A DNA stretch of 51,202 nt from an uncultured bacterium (GCA_905215335.1 CAJMPQ010000012.1:1-51202), one strand, 5' to 3'. Counted from the stretch's first letter, positions 8,295 to 17,610 are shown. Numbers and translations: made by a program. Notes: a model not told the origin generated them from the letters alone.

Positions 8295-8921
8295 TTATGA
8301 TGCTACAAATGATTCTTTACCATTTTCTATAACAATTGCAGTCAATGGTGAAGCTTCATACTTACCACAACCAGTATCTATACAAATTTTATCTTCTTTG
8401 ATTAATGGTTCTGCAAATTCTGTATGACCAAATATTATTTTATATGGCAAACCATGTTTCTTTGAATAGAACTCACTTCTTATATAAACCATATCTTCTA
8501 ATGTTTGTTTTTCTAATGGAACTCCAATCCTAATTCCAGCATGAACAAATAAATAATCATCAATGATATGATATGGTTTCAATGTCGCAAAGAAATCACC
8601 ATGAACTTTGAAAATATTATCATAACTACCATAATTTTTCGCGGTTGCATCTCCACCATAATTCCAAAACAGATAATTAAAATAATCATCAGATTTAGAA
8701 TGCAACAAAGCATATTCATGAGACCCAATTAAATATACACAATTACAAGAATTCTGCATTTCAATAATTTTATCAACAACTTCACGCGAATGAGGGCCCC
8801 TATCAATATAATCCCCCATAAAAACAATTGTATCTTCTTTTGTTGGGGTAATTTGTTCAAGGACACTAGTCAACTTTTCCAGCTCACCGTGAATATCAGT
8901 TATTCCAATTATTCTTCCCAT
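8295..8921 (-). CDS. Calcineurin-like metallophosphatase, PrpA/PP1-like
   Basis: The 208-residue protein has the two-metal phosphoesterase core: DIHG at about residues 8-11, GDYIDRG at about 36-42, then two later His blocks (VHAG and GHTEF). It should hydrolyse phosphoesters; the protein serine/threonine phosphatase and diadenosine-tetraphosphatase branches share these motifs, so the substrate is open. The usual GNHE motif reads GSHE here (LIGSHEYAL), replacing the metal-binding Asn with Ser. The gene is convergent with the exporter gene, stops 4 nt apart. The start has no ribosome site and lies 8 nt after a TATAAT (8935-8930), so the leader may be nearly absent. Confidence 0.85.
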   Translation of the reverse strand: MGRIIGITDIHGELEKLTSVLEQITPTKEDTIVFMGDYIDRGPHSREVVDKIIEMQNSCNCVYLIGSHEYALLHSKSDDYFNYLFWNYGGDATAKNYGSYDNIFKVHGDFFATLKPYHIIDDYLFVHAGIRIGVPLEKQTLEDMVYIRSEFYSKKHGLPYKIIFGHTEFAEPLIKEDKICIDTGCGKYEASPLTAIVIENGKESFVAS

Positions 8922-9008
8922 ACTAATAAATTATAATAAAAATAAAAGAAAAACAAATTATAACCAAACAGAAACCTTTAAAGATATTTACTATTTCTTA
9001 ATTTCAGA

Positions 9009-9014
9009 TATAAT
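9009..9014 (+). promoter_or_regulatory. -10 box abutting a GTG start
   Basis: TATAAT 9009-9014 with a weak -35 TTTACT (8987-8992), 16 nt apart. It ends 6 nt before the GTG at 9021 and no ribosome site is present, as at ribF. Confidence 0.5.
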
Positions 9015-9020
9015 AAAAGT

Positions 9021-9410
9021 GTGAAAAATATTATAAAAGTATTATTTATCGCATTTATTTTTATTTGTTCATTGTGTATATCAAAAAAAGCAATGAATAC
9101 TTATAATGTCGTACCTACACAATACAATAATATTATTTCACAAACCGAAAATAATGAAGTTTATAATAACTTAACTAATAACACACATAAATTTATAATT
9201 CCGGCACACAAAACGACGGAATCTATAATTTTATCCAAAAAGAACAACAATAATTATTCATCATTTGGCGGTTATAAAAATTTATTAACCCCTGATTCTA
9301 ATCAATTCTTATTATTGTTATCATACATCTATAATAAATCCCGTTTATCAGATAAATCTAAATTCCGAACTGAATATTTATTAACTGAAATTTCACCTAA
9401 CGCACCATAA
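9021..9410 (+). CDS. Small secreted protein of unknown function
   Basis: The 129-residue product starts at GTG 9021 with Lys/Ile and a hydrophobic stretch (IIKVLFIAFIFICSLCIS), a signal peptide or N-terminal anchor. The rest is Asn/Ser/Thr/Tyr-rich with no cysteine pairs or known domain. An internal NYSSFGGYKN piece resembles the SFxG signature seen at other N-termini. The start is read as leaderless because a TATAAT ends 6 nt upstream and no Shine-Dalgarno sequence exists. Family unknown; expression is plausible but not proven. Confidence 0.55.
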   Translation: MKNIIKVLFIAFIFICSLCISKKAMNTYNVVPTQYNNIISQTENNEVYNNLTNNTHKFIIPAHKTTESIILSKKNNNNYSSFGGYKNLLTPDSNQFLLLLSYIYNKSRLSDKSKFRTEYLLTEISPNAP

Positions 9411-9491
9411 ATGTACCTATTTATTTTGTTTTTCGTTCCAATAGAAATATTGGACTAATTAGTATTATATCAAAATAGATAGGAGAAAATA

Positions 9492-9638
9492 ATGGAAAAT
9501 TTAGATAATAATGTTTCCAATACAAAAAATAATCATGCTCAATTTACGGAAACATCAGGAACAGGCGTTGCAGGTTCCCTTATATTTATGGGAATTGCAT
9601 TTCTACTAATGGTCATTATATCTACATTCATGCACTAG
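9492..9638 (+). CDS. 48-residue single-span membrane peptide
   Basis: This short gene has an excellent AGGAGA ribosome site (9481-9486) and an ATG at 9492. It encodes a polar Asn/Thr-rich N-terminus of about 22 residues, then one hydrophobic helix (residues about 24-46, from GVAGSLIFMGIAFLLMVII) and a very short tail ending MH. The layout is that of a tail-anchored small membrane protein. A terminator follows 40 nt later, so it is a complete monocistronic unit. Small proteins of this kind often act as partners of larger membrane complexes; which one is unknown here. Confidence 0.7.
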   Translation: MENLDNNVSNTKNNHAQFTETSGTGVAGSLIFMGIAFLLMVIISTFMH

Positions 9639-9679
9639 CATGTAAAAATTTAACAAGCCAATTTTTCGATAGAAATCGA

Positions 9680-9716
9680 AAAGGGACCAAGTTTTATAAC
9701 TTAGTCCCCTTTTTTT
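9680..9716. terminator. Terminator shared by the 48-residue peptide gene and the glycosyltransferase gene
   Basis: GGGACCAAG (9683-9691) pairs with CTTAGTCCC (9700-9708) apart from one mismatch and is followed by TTTTTTT. The minus strand also carries a short U-tract, so it can serve the convergent gene that ends at 9734. A second small hairpin (TTTTCGAT/ATCGAAAA) lies just before it. Confidence 0.75.
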
Positions 9717-9733
9717 CGATTGTGTTTATTTAA

Positions 9734-12364
9734 TTATGCTGCCTTTTTTATTTCTTCTTGCTTCTGATTTAATTGTGTTTCAGAAGTAGAATTTTCAACT
9801 TTTGGCTGATCTTTTGTTTTTTTCTTTGATATAAATAGATACACACCAGAAGCTACTGCTACTGCACCTATTGCAATTGCTAATACCATTTTCATAGGTT
9901 TTGACTTAGTTTGAGTCATCATTGTTTCTAATTCTTCTTTGAATTCACCGAAATTACCAACAACTCTATTCAAAGTCTTTTTATTACGAGCATCCCAGCC
10001 TTTATCAGTTTCTAAAATATCTTCCAAATAACGTCTATTTGCAGATTTACCTAAATTGTACTCATTATTATTATTCCAATCAATTAATTCTTCAATATTT
10101 TTCTTACATTTAGCTACATAAACATCATTCTTATTAGTATATTCTTCAATCATGGCTTTATAAATATCAGAAACTTGAGTTGCTTGACGTTTTACTCTAG
10201 CAGCATCAATTTCTTGATGTGAATTATTCCAAGATAAACCATAATACTCTGGATTTCGTTCTACTGGTTCTTTGGTCATAAAGCCATTTAAGCTATTTGT
10301 ATAATCAACAGGTCCACCGGTTTTAGTTACACCATAAGGAACACCTGCAGCCTTAGCTTCTAATGGAGTAATACCACACATTTCTCTACGTGAAGTAAAG
10401 ATACCGTACTGAGCACAGCCTACAAATCTATTTGAAAACCATCCATCGATAATCATAATATTATGTTTATATGCACCATTATCTAACTCTGTAATAAGCT
10501 TATAGTCTTTCATTATGTCCTTATAGTCATCAGCTTCTCTATACCAAGGACCACCACCTATAACAAGTTTTACCTTTTGCTTCATTTCCTTTGGAACATC
10601 ATCTCTTTTTAAGAAATCTAAAAAGCCCTTGACAGTAATAGGGAAACCTTTTTGTTCATCAGCACGTCCCCAACCCATTACTATAATATCGCCTTTTTTA
10701 GTTGGAGATAAATAACCAACTACATTATTGCCTGATGCAATTTGAGCTTCATTAAAGAACAATTTATTTAACTCATCTTGTCCCTTTTCTCCGGCTTTCC
10801 ATACTAAATCTGTAAACCATTTAGAATTCTTTTCTCTTGCAGCAATAACTTCGTTAATATTACCAACTTGAGGGTTATATTCAAATGTAGTAAATCCAGC
10901 TTTTGCTTTAGAAATCCCATTATTTGCGTCAGCACCAAAATTTGCTTTCGGGTTATTCAATTTCAAAACTGCAGGAGAAGAACCATTTAATACACTTTTC
11001 GTTTCTATTTGAGCATAGTCATCAGTCAAGTATTTAGCTGCATCATACATTTCTTTACTTTTCATTTCTTTATCAAAAGTATAAGAAACAGTACCTGTTG
11101 AAATATTATCAGGATTTAATCTTGCAGCAGAAATACCTGATTTTAAAATATTATATGTGCCTGCACCATCTCTAAAGTTAGCCAAATATGGATCCATTAC
11201 AGCATGTGCAATTTGTCTTTCTCTTGGTGATAACATCTCAGAATCAATACCAAATTGTTTTGCTTTTTGCAAAGTTGGAAAATCTGGAAGATTTCTCATA
11301 ACTTCAGCATCTCTTGCGTCACCAACTACCACTTGATATTTAAATGGATCACCTGTCATACCTTGATAATTACGTCCTGTATTATGTGCAATAATATGAA
11401 CCTTTGAGCCATTAACTGAATCATCACCAAAGGCAGACATATTAGCAATATGGTTACCATAAGTATGAGCAACTCTATCATGAGCAATTACACTTGCCGG
11501 ATTATAATTACCAAATTCTGCAACATTCATTTTCTTATTCAGAATTTCTGCTTGAATTCTCATCCAATCAGAATTAATAATTTCAGCTTCAAATGGAGCA
11601 TTTCCAAATGCATCATAAGAATATGGTTTAGAAGCTCTTGCTAATTGTGGCGTATACACAAAGTAATGTGGTTCACCTTTTAATTCATTATATGAAGGGT
11701 TATTAGCTGAAATTTTAAATAATACATAAGGAACATCTTCTGTTTCGCCCAATACTTTTTCAGACAATCTTGTAATATGTCCTTTTACAGATGTTGGTTC
11801 AATAATACAATATCTAGATTTAGCATTTTCACCAACACCATCCGGTTTACTTTGAATTACATAACTAATTTCATCAGTTTTCAGATTGAATTTTTTAGCT
11901 ACACCTTCTAAATCTTCTCCGATATTTGCACTATAAAACATATTTGCAGGCATTTCATCGGCTAAATCTGCAGCTTTTACCCCCTTATGTAATAAAAACT
12001 TAAATCCACCTTTTGGGTTATTATGCTCCCAAAATGGCATAAAACTTCTTACATCATACATAACATTGTGAGGTTCATTTTCTATCATAAAAGTTTTAAA
12101 TACTTCATTGTGACGCATACTCTTTGCCATCTGGTGCCCCACAACACCTTCTCCTCCTTGTTTAGCTTCAGCTAAACCTAAACCGTTATTTTCCGGAGTT
12201 AAAGATGCAACTTGCCACATATTTTTATCAGCACCTGTAAATGTAAGCTGAACTAGACCATTATGATTAGTTTTGCTAACATGTGAATCTTTTTTCGCAT
12301 TAACAACATATCCTCGGTTTATATTATTTACCGCAGAATAATTTTGAACTAAATTTACGCGCAT
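9734..12364 (-). CDS. Membrane-anchored glycogen/starch-synthase-like glycosyltransferase (GT-B)
   Basis: The 876-residue protein contains a GT5-like GT-B fold. Near the N-terminus, AKQGGEGVVG corresponds to the K-x-G-G-L-G nucleotide-sugar loop of GlgA. The C-terminal Rossmann half has GWGRADEQKGF, then VIGGGP, and the donor-binding block CGITPLEAKAAG followed by KTGGPVDY. It likely transfers glucose or another sugar from a nucleotide sugar to a polysaccharide. At 876 residues it is far longer than GlgA (about 480). It has an N-terminal SFxG-type motif (LTFTGA, residues 40-45), large insertions, and a C-terminal membrane helix (about 826-845) followed by KKK and a hydrophilic tail. Start ATG follows AGGGA. 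The anchor and tag suggest a role at a membrane or envelope, not soluble glycogen synthesis. Confidence 0.82.
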   Translation of the reverse strand: MRVNLVQNYSAVNNINRGYVVNAKKDSHVSKTNHNGLVQLTFTGADKNMWQVASLTPENNGLGLAEAKQGGEGVVGHQMAKSMRHNEVFKTFMIENEPHNVMYDVRSFMPFWEHNNPKGGFKFLLHKGVKAADLADEMPANMFYSANIGEDLEGVAKKFNLKTDEISYVIQSKPDGVGENAKSRYCIIEPTSVKGHITRLSEKVLGETEDVPYVLFKISANNPSYNELKGEPHYFVYTPQLARASKPYSYDAFGNAPFEAEIINSDWMRIQAEILNKKMNVAEFGNYNPASVIAHDRVAHTYGNHIANMSAFGDDSVNGSKVHIIAHNTGRNYQGMTGDPFKYQVVVGDARDAEVMRNLPDFPTLQKAKQFGIDSEMLSPRERQIAHAVMDPYLANFRDGAGTYNILKSGISAARLNPDNISTGTVSYTFDKEMKSKEMYDAAKYLTDDYAQIETKSVLNGSSPAVLKLNNPKANFGADANNGISKAKAGFTTFEYNPQVGNINEVIAAREKNSKWFTDLVWKAGEKGQDELNKLFFNEAQIASGNNVVGYLSPTKKGDIIVMGWGRADEQKGFPITVKGFLDFLKRDDVPKEMKQKVKLVIGGGPWYREADDYKDIMKDYKLITELDNGAYKHNIMIIDGWFSNRFVGCAQYGIFTSRREMCGITPLEAKAAGVPYGVTKTGGPVDYTNSLNGFMTKEPVERNPEYYGLSWNNSHQEIDAARVKRQATQVSDIYKAMIEEYTNKNDVYVAKCKKNIEELIDWNNNNEYNLGKSANRRYLEDILETDKGWDARNKKTLNRVVGNFGEFKEELETMMTQTKSKPMKMVLAIAIGAVAVASGVYLFISKKKTKDQPKVENSTSETQLNQKQEEIKKAA

Positions 12365-12468
12365 AAATGTCCCTACCTTTTATATAAACATGTCCCATTT
12401 AATATTTATAAAAACCATAAAAAAATTTTTGAATAGATAATGCAGAATTTATTACAATTTATTAAGAA

Positions 12469-12491
12469 GGGCAGAGCATTTTGCTCTGCCC
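12469..12491 (-). terminator. Strong GC hairpin after clpC
   Basis: GGGCAGAGC/GCTCTGCCC is a perfect 9-bp stem with a 5-nt loop, located 10 nt below the clpC stop. The T-tract on the minus strand is poor (CTTCTTAAT), so termination efficiency is uncertain. Confidence 0.6.
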
Positions 12492-12500
12492 ACAAAATTA

Positions 12501-15026
12501 TTAATTAGCAGAAGTTTCTTCTACCATATCTTCAGTTTCTTTTTCTTTTTTAGCTCTCTTTTTAGAAGCTTTTTCAAAAGAAATTTTACCATCTACCAGT
12601 GTAACTTTGATTGTATCACCTGTAGTATACTTACCAGAAAGAATTTCTTCAGCTAAACTATCTTCCATTTTACGTTGAATTAAACGTCTTAATGGTCTAG
12701 CACCATAAGCTTCAGAATATCCGCTTTCTGCTAAATGATCTTTAACTTCATCTGTTACTTCAATGTTTAAGCCTTTTTCAACTAAACGTTTTAATAAGTC
12801 TTTCAACATCAAGTCAACAATTTGTCTAATTTCTTCTTTTGATAGATGAGCAAAGACAATAGTTTCATCAATACGGTTCAAGAATTCTGGTCTGAATGCT
12901 TTTTTCATTTCTTCAGAAACAGTTTCTTTTAATTTTTCGTATTTATCTTTAGATTCATCATCAGAAGTTGAGAAACCTAACTTAGATGTAGTAGTAATCA
13001 TACTAGCACCTACGTTTGAAGTCATAATAATAACAGTATTTTTGAAACTAATATGACGTCCCTTAGAATCTGTTAATCTACCATCATCCAATATTTGTAA
13101 CATAATATTGAACACATCAGGGTGAGCTTTTTCAATTTCATCAAATAGAACAACAGAATAAGGTTTCTTTCTTACTAGTTCTGATAAATGTCCACCATCA
13201 TCATAACCAACATATCCTGGAGGAGAACCAATAAGTTTTGCAGTTGAATGTTTTTCCATAAATTCAGACATATCAACTCTTATCATGTTATCTTCAGAAC
13301 CAAACATAGCTTCAGCCAAAGCTTTTGCTAATTCAGTTTTACCAACACCAGTTGGACCACAGAAGATAAAACTACCAATTGGTCTATTTGGAGCTTTTAA
13401 ACCAACTCTAGCTCTTCTAATTGCTTTTGAAATTGCAACAATTGCATCGTGTTGACCAATTACTCTTTGGTGAAGAGTATCTTCTAAGCGAAGTAATCTT
13501 TCACTTTCACCCTCGGTTAATTTAGTAACAGGTACACCAGTCATCATCGCAATAACTTCAGCAACATTTTCAGCAGTTACAGTTGCTTTGTTAGCTTCGT
13601 GTTCTTCTCTCCATTTTGCTGAAACTTCACGAATTCTATCTCTCAAATCAGCTTCATCATCACGTAATTGTGATGCTGTATCAAATTCTTGATTACGAAT
13701 AGCTTCTTCTTTTTCTTTGATTAAAGCTTTTAATTGTTTTTCAAGTTCTTTTGCTTCAGGACATAAATTAGAAACTTTCAATCTTACTTTTGAACTAGCT
13801 TCATCGATTACGTCAATAGCTTTATCTGGTAAAAATCTGTCATTCACATATTTACTAGATAACTTAACAGCTGCAACAATAGCTTCATCTGAAATAATCA
13901 ATTTGTGGTGTTCTTCATATTTTGGTTTCAAGCCTTTGATAATTTCAATAGACTCATCAATAGATGGTTCATCAATTTGAACTGGTTGGAAACGTCTTTC
14001 TAAAGCTGAATCTTTTTCAATATATTTTCTATATTCATCTGAAGTTGTAGCACCAATAACTTGGATTTCACCACGAGATAATGCAGGTTTTAAAATATTA
14101 GCTGCATCAATAGCACCTTCAGCTGCACCTGCACCAATCAATGTATGCATTTCATCAATTACAAGAATAATATTACCTGCTTGACGAATTTCATCCATAA
14201 TTTTTTTCAAACGTTCTTCAAATTCACCACGGTATTTAGTACCTGCAACTAAAAGTCCCATATCTAATTGGATAACTTTTTTACCATCCAAAACATCAGG
14301 AACTTCAGCATTAACAATCCTGATTGCTAAACCTTCTGCAACAGCTGTTTTACCAACACCTGGTTCCCCTAATAATACAGGATTATTTTTAGTTCTTCTT
14401 GCTAGAATTTGAATAACACGTTCAATTTCTTTTTCTCTACCCACAACAGGGTCAAGTCTTAATTCTTGAGCTGCTAAAGTTAAATCTCTACCAAACTCGT
14501 CTAAACTTGGAGTTTTTGTTTTTCCAGAAGAAGATGATGAACCGGAAGAAGATGATGAAGAACCAGAAGAGCCAGCTGTAGTTTGAGGCTTAGATTCTCC
14601 TAACATCTTAATTACATTACTTCTTACTTTATTTAAATCAACACCAAGTTGTTCTAGTACTCTGGCTGCAACACCTTCACCTTCTCTAATTAAACCAAGA
14701 AGTAAGTGTTCAGTACCTATATAATTATGACCTAATTGTCTTGCTTCATCCCAAGAAAGCTCTAAAACTCTTTTTGCTCTAGGAGTAAATGGAATTTCAA
14801 CAGCCACAAAACCTGAACCTCTACCAATAATTTTTTCGACTTCAGTTCTTGCGTCTTTTAAATTCACTCCCATTGATTTTAAAGTTTTAGCAGCAACACC
14901 TGTTCCTTCGCCGATCAAACCCAAAAGAACTTGTTCAGTTCCTACAAAATTATGGCCTAACCTTCGAGCTTCTTCCTGAGCAAGCATTATAACCTTGATT
15001 GCTTTTTCTGTAAAACGTTCGAACAT
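12501..15026 (-). CDS. clpC: ATP-dependent Clp protease ATP-binding subunit ClpC
   Basis: ClpC is the hexameric AAA+ unfoldase that feeds proteins to ClpP. The 841 residues show, in order, the double Clp N-domain (residues 1-145), a Ser/Gly-rich linker (about 150-170), AAA1 with Walker A GEPGVGKT (220-227), a UVR-type coiled coil (around QEFDTASQLRDDEADLRDR), AAA2 with Walker A GPTGVGKT, and the C-terminal D2-small domain. The UVR motif and N-domain identify ClpC, not ClpA or ClpB. The long pure Ser/Gly linker is unusual. It closely resembles cyanobacterial ClpC. It is monocistronic here; no ctsR or mcsAB neighbours are seen. Confidence 0.96.
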   Translation of the reverse strand: MFERFTEKAIKVIMLAQEEARRLGHNFVGTEQVLLGLIGEGTGVAAKTLKSMGVNLKDARTEVEKIIGRGSGFVAVEIPFTPRAKRVLELSWDEARQLGHNYIGTEHLLLGLIREGEGVAARVLEQLGVDLNKVRSNVIKMLGESKPQTTAGSSGSSSSSSGSSSSSGKTKTPSLDEFGRDLTLAAQELRLDPVVGREKEIERVIQILARRTKNNPVLLGEPGVGKTAVAEGLAIRIVNAEVPDVLDGKKVIQLDMGLLVAGTKYRGEFEERLKKIMDEIRQAGNIILVIDEMHTLIGAGAAEGAIDAANILKPALSRGEIQVIGATTSDEYRKYIEKDSALERRFQPVQIDEPSIDESIEIIKGLKPKYEEHHKLIISDEAIVAAVKLSSKYVNDRFLPDKAIDVIDEASSKVRLKVSNLCPEAKELEKQLKALIKEKEEAIRNQEFDTASQLRDDEADLRDRIREVSAKWREEHEANKATVTAENVAEVIAMMTGVPVTKLTEGESERLLRLEDTLHQRVIGQHDAIVAISKAIRRARVGLKAPNRPIGSFIFCGPTGVGKTELAKALAEAMFGSEDNMIRVDMSEFMEKHSTAKLIGSPPGYVGYDDGGHLSELVRKKPYSVVLFDEIEKAHPDVFNIMLQILDDGRLTDSKGRHISFKNTVIIMTSNVGASMITTTSKLGFSTSDDESKDKYEKLKETVSEEMKKAFRPEFLNRIDETIVFAHLSKEEIRQIVDLMLKDLLKRLVEKGLNIEVTDEVKDHLAESGYSEAYGARPLRRLIQRKMEDSLAEEILSGKYTTGDTIKVTLVDGKISFEKASKKRAKKEKETEDMVEETSAN

Positions 15027-15125
15027 TTTTTACTCCTATCTCTTCTTATAACCAAATTATACATAAAACATAAAAAGTTTCAATACATAAATTGAAAGAG
15101 TAAATTTGTTTTTATCGAATTAAAA

Positions 15126-15455
15126 CTAGTCTTTTAACCCTAAATCTTTTAAAAATTTTTCATTCTCAGAAAGATCAAATAAATTATCATTTTCAAAAGG
15201 ATCAATAGCTTTTCCTTTTACAAATAAATCATCCACAATTTCATTATGAGAAACATTTTCGGGATCTGAAAGCACTAATTTAGTAAAATTTTTCACATCA
15301 GACTTACGCTCATACAAATTTAGAGCATGCTGAGACCAAGATTTTAAAAAAGTTTTTTTAGAGATATCTTCTGTAGCATCAATTGGGGAACTCATTGGGA
15401 AACAAGAGTTTACAGAATTTTCATTCTTCAATTTTTGAGCTAATTTTTTAAACAT
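15126..15455 (-). CDS. Small unknown protein
   Basis: The predicted 109-residue protein starts at ATG 15455, five nucleotides after GGGAG in the AAGGGAG ribosome site; longer upstream versions would place this site inside the coding region. It is basic at the start (FKKLAQKLK) and acidic at the end (ENDNLFDLSENEKFLKDLGLKD). No membrane segment, signal peptide or known domain is seen. It lies upstream of clpC on the same strand, divergent from serS. I do not recognise the family. Confidence 0.55.
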   Translation of the reverse strand: MFKKLAQKLKNENSVNSCFPMSSPIDATEDISKKTFLKSWSQHALNLYERKSDVKNFTKLVLSDPENVSHNEIVDDLFVKGKAIDPFENDNLFDLSENEKFLKDLGLKD

Positions 15456-15612
15456 CACATCTCCCTTTATATACACATTATACATTATTATCAAATTATT
15501 GCAAATTTTTATCACCAATAAGGTAGATTATCCCAAATAAACACAAACTTGATTATAATTTATATTTAAACTAAAATAAAAATACTGATTAGGAAAAAGA
15601 AAAGAGGGAAAA

Positions 15613-16878
15613 ATGCTTGATATTAAACTAATTAGAGAAAACCCAGAAAAAATTAATGAACTTCTAAAAAGAAGAAATCCGGATTTATCTATCGATGAAG
15701 TAATAAAAATTGACGAAGAAAGAAGAAAAGTTCAAACACAAGCTGATGAATTAAGAGCAAAAAGAAAATCTGAATCTCAAAAAATCGGCTTAATGAAAAA
15801 GAATGGTGAAAACACTGATGCTATTCAGGAAGAAGTTCGTCAATTAGGTGATGAAATAAAAGCTCTTGAAGAAAAACAAAATGAGCTTGATAACAAACAA
15901 AGAGATGTTTTATTACATACTCCAAACATCCCTGACGAAACAACTCCTATAGGGTTATCTGAAGACGATAACGTAGAAGTTTATAAATGGGGTGAACCAA
16001 GAAAATTTGACTTTGAATTTAAACCTCACTGGGATCTTTGTGAAGATAAAAACATTGTAGATTTTGAAAGAGGTGTTAAAATTTCTCAATCAAGATTTAC
16101 TCTATATAGAGGTAAAGGTGCGAGATTAGAAAGAGCTATCATTAACTTTTTCTTAGACTATCACACAAATGAACAAGGTTACGAAGAAATATTACCTCCA
16201 TTTATGGCAAACGCAGCAACAATGACCGGTACTGGTCAGCTTCCAAAATTTGCTGAAGACATGTATAAATGTGTAGATGAAGATTTATATTTAATTCCTA
16301 CAGCAGAAGTTCCTGTTACAAATATATATTCAGGCGAAATTCTTTCTGAAGATGATCTACCTAAATATATGACAGCTTATACTCCTTGTTTCAGAAGAGA
16401 AGCTGGTTCTGCAGGTAAAGATACCAGAGGCTTAATCAGAGTTCACCAATTCAATAAAGTTGAACTTGTTAAATTATGTACTCCGGAAACAAGTAAAGAA
16501 GAACACGAAAAATTAACTGAAGATGCTGAAAAAATGCTTCAATTATTAGAACTTCCATATAGAAGAGAAGCTCTTTCAACTGGAGATATCGGATTCTCTG
16601 CTAACAAATGTTGGGATTTAGAAGTTTGGATGCCTTCTTATGGAGCATACAAAGAAATTTCAAGCTGCTCTAATTTTGGTGATTACCAAGCTAGAAGAGC
16701 TAATATCCGCTATAAAGAAAAAGCTACAGGCAAAACAAGATTTGTTCACACAATCAACGGTTCAGGTCTTGCAGTTGGTAGAACATTTGCAGCTATTGTT
16801 GAAAATTATCAACAAGAAGATGGAACTATCATAATTCCAGAAGTATTAAGAAAATACACAGGATTTGATAAAATCTAA
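15613..16878 (+). CDS. serS: Seryl-tRNA synthetase
   Basis: SerS charges tRNA-Ser with serine through a seryl-adenylate. The 421 residues have the N-terminal antiparallel coiled-coil arm (about residues 25-105, from INELLKRRNPDL) that grips the tRNA long variable arm. The class II catalytic core contains TAEVPVTN, motif 2 with FRREAGSAGKDTRGLIRVHQF, and motif 3 with NGSGLAVGRTFAAI near the C-terminus. Length and motifs are standard. Start ATG 15613 follows GAGGG with 5-nt spacing. The gene is monocistronic and ends at a bidirectional terminator. Confidence 0.97.
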   Translation: MLDIKLIRENPEKINELLKRRNPDLSIDEVIKIDEERRKVQTQADELRAKRKSESQKIGLMKKNGENTDAIQEEVRQLGDEIKALEEKQNELDNKQRDVLLHTPNIPDETTPIGLSEDDNVEVYKWGEPRKFDFEFKPHWDLCEDKNIVDFERGVKISQSRFTLYRGKGARLERAIINFFLDYHTNEQGYEEILPPFMANAATMTGTGQLPKFAEDMYKCVDEDLYLIPTAEVPVTNIYSGEILSEDDLPKYMTAYTPCFRREAGSAGKDTRGLIRVHQFNKVELVKLCTPETSKEEHEKLTEDAEKMLQLLELPYRREALSTGDIGFSANKCWDLEVWMPSYGAYKEISSCSNFGDYQARRANIRYKEKATGKTRFVHTINGSGLAVGRTFAAIVENYQQEDGTIIIPEVLRKYTGFDKI

Positions 16879-16892
16879 ACAATAAACTAATA

Positions 16893-16926
16893 CAAAAAAA
16901 GCTCCCTGAATAAGGGAGCTTTTTTG
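16893..16926. terminator. Bidirectional terminator between serS and the convergent small gene
   Basis: AGCTCCCT (16900-16907) and AGGGAGCT (16913-16920) form a perfect stem with loop GAATA. An A-run lies before it and a T-run after it. Confidence 0.9.
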
Positions 16927-16927
16927 T

Positions 16928-17197
16928 TTATTTAACATTGCCTTTATAATTTCCTTTTTCCAACTTTCCTAATTTTTTAGCGGAATCTGATAAACTTGCT
17001 AACCCATCCAATATACCATTTACTAAACTCGCAAACTTTGGATTAGAAGAATGTTTTCTCAACTCAATATCAACTTTATCTTTTGGATAAGTTGAACCGA
17101 TTTCAAAACCTTTTTTGTAATCTTCCATATTATTAGCGACTTTTATCTTTATTCTCTGTCCTCCAGAGAAACTAACCGGGGTAAATCTTACTTGCAT
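16928..17197 (-). CDS. 89-residue SFxG-signature protein, function unknown
   Basis: This small basic protein starts MQVRFTPVSFSGGQRIKI; residues 8-12 (VSFSG) carry the short N-terminal signature found in several proteins of this window. A good AGAAAGG site precedes the ATG by 5 nt. The remainder contains charged, probably helical segments and a C-terminal Gly/Lys-rich tail (GKLEKGNYKGNVK). There is no signal peptide or membrane helix. It stands directly downstream of another signature protein (17224-17610) with a 26-nt gap, so the two form an operon. Family unknown. Confidence 0.7.
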   Translation of the reverse strand: MQVRFTPVSFSGGQRIKIKVANNMEDYKKGFEIGSTYPKDKVDIELRKHSSNPKFASLVNGILDGLASLSDSAKKLGKLEKGNYKGNVK

Positions 17198-17223
17198 AAA
17201 AACCTTTCTCTATATGTATGTGT

Positions 17224-17610
17224 CTATAACTCTGTAATTTTCTTTTTAGATAATTCAATCTCTAATTGTCTTGCACGTTTGTTACAAGCATCTAATACGT
17301 CAGCTCTATCACAGCATCTTTTTATAAAAGCCATTGTACCTTCGAAGAATTTTTGAGATATTTTTTCTCTACCCATAATATCACTGTCAGGCAAAAGGAT
17401 AGCTCTCAATTTATTAGAGTTTTCTTTTACTGAATAAAATTGAAGATCAATTGTACTATCTTTTTGCTTAGCAACTAATTTTTGAAATTCGTCCATTTCT
17501 TTAGGATTCAGAACTCTTTTTACAATATAACTTGAACCTGCATAAAGATTAATTTGACCAAATGCTGGATTTGCTTTTGCTGGTGAAGCTGAATTAAAAT
17601 TTACTTGCAT
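17224..17610 (-). CDS. SFxG-signature-like small protein, function unknown
   Basis: The 128-residue protein starts MQVNFNSASPAKANPAFG. The second of two adjacent ATGs (17610) is preferred because AAGGAG lies 6 nt upstream; the first is 3 nt closer. The leader parallels its operon neighbour (MQVRF versus MQVNF) and ends in PAFGQ (residues 15-19). After it comes a mixed alpha/beta-looking region with no known motif, and near the C-terminus CCDRADVLDACNKRARQ with three cysteines. No signal peptide is present. The shared leader and operon suggest a common destination or process with the 89-residue protein. Confidence 0.68.
   Translation of the reverse strand: MQVNFNSASPAKANPAFGQINLYAGSSYIVKRVLNPKEMDEFQKLVAKQKDSTIDLQFYSVKENSNKLRAILLPDSDIMGREKISQKFFEGTMAFIKRCCDRADVLDACNKRARQLEIELSKKKITEL

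Noticed and set aside
9438..9453. CCAATAGAAATATTGG hairpin as a terminator of the secreted peptide gene
   Set aside because: No T-run follows on the plus strand; left as an unexplained small palindrome.
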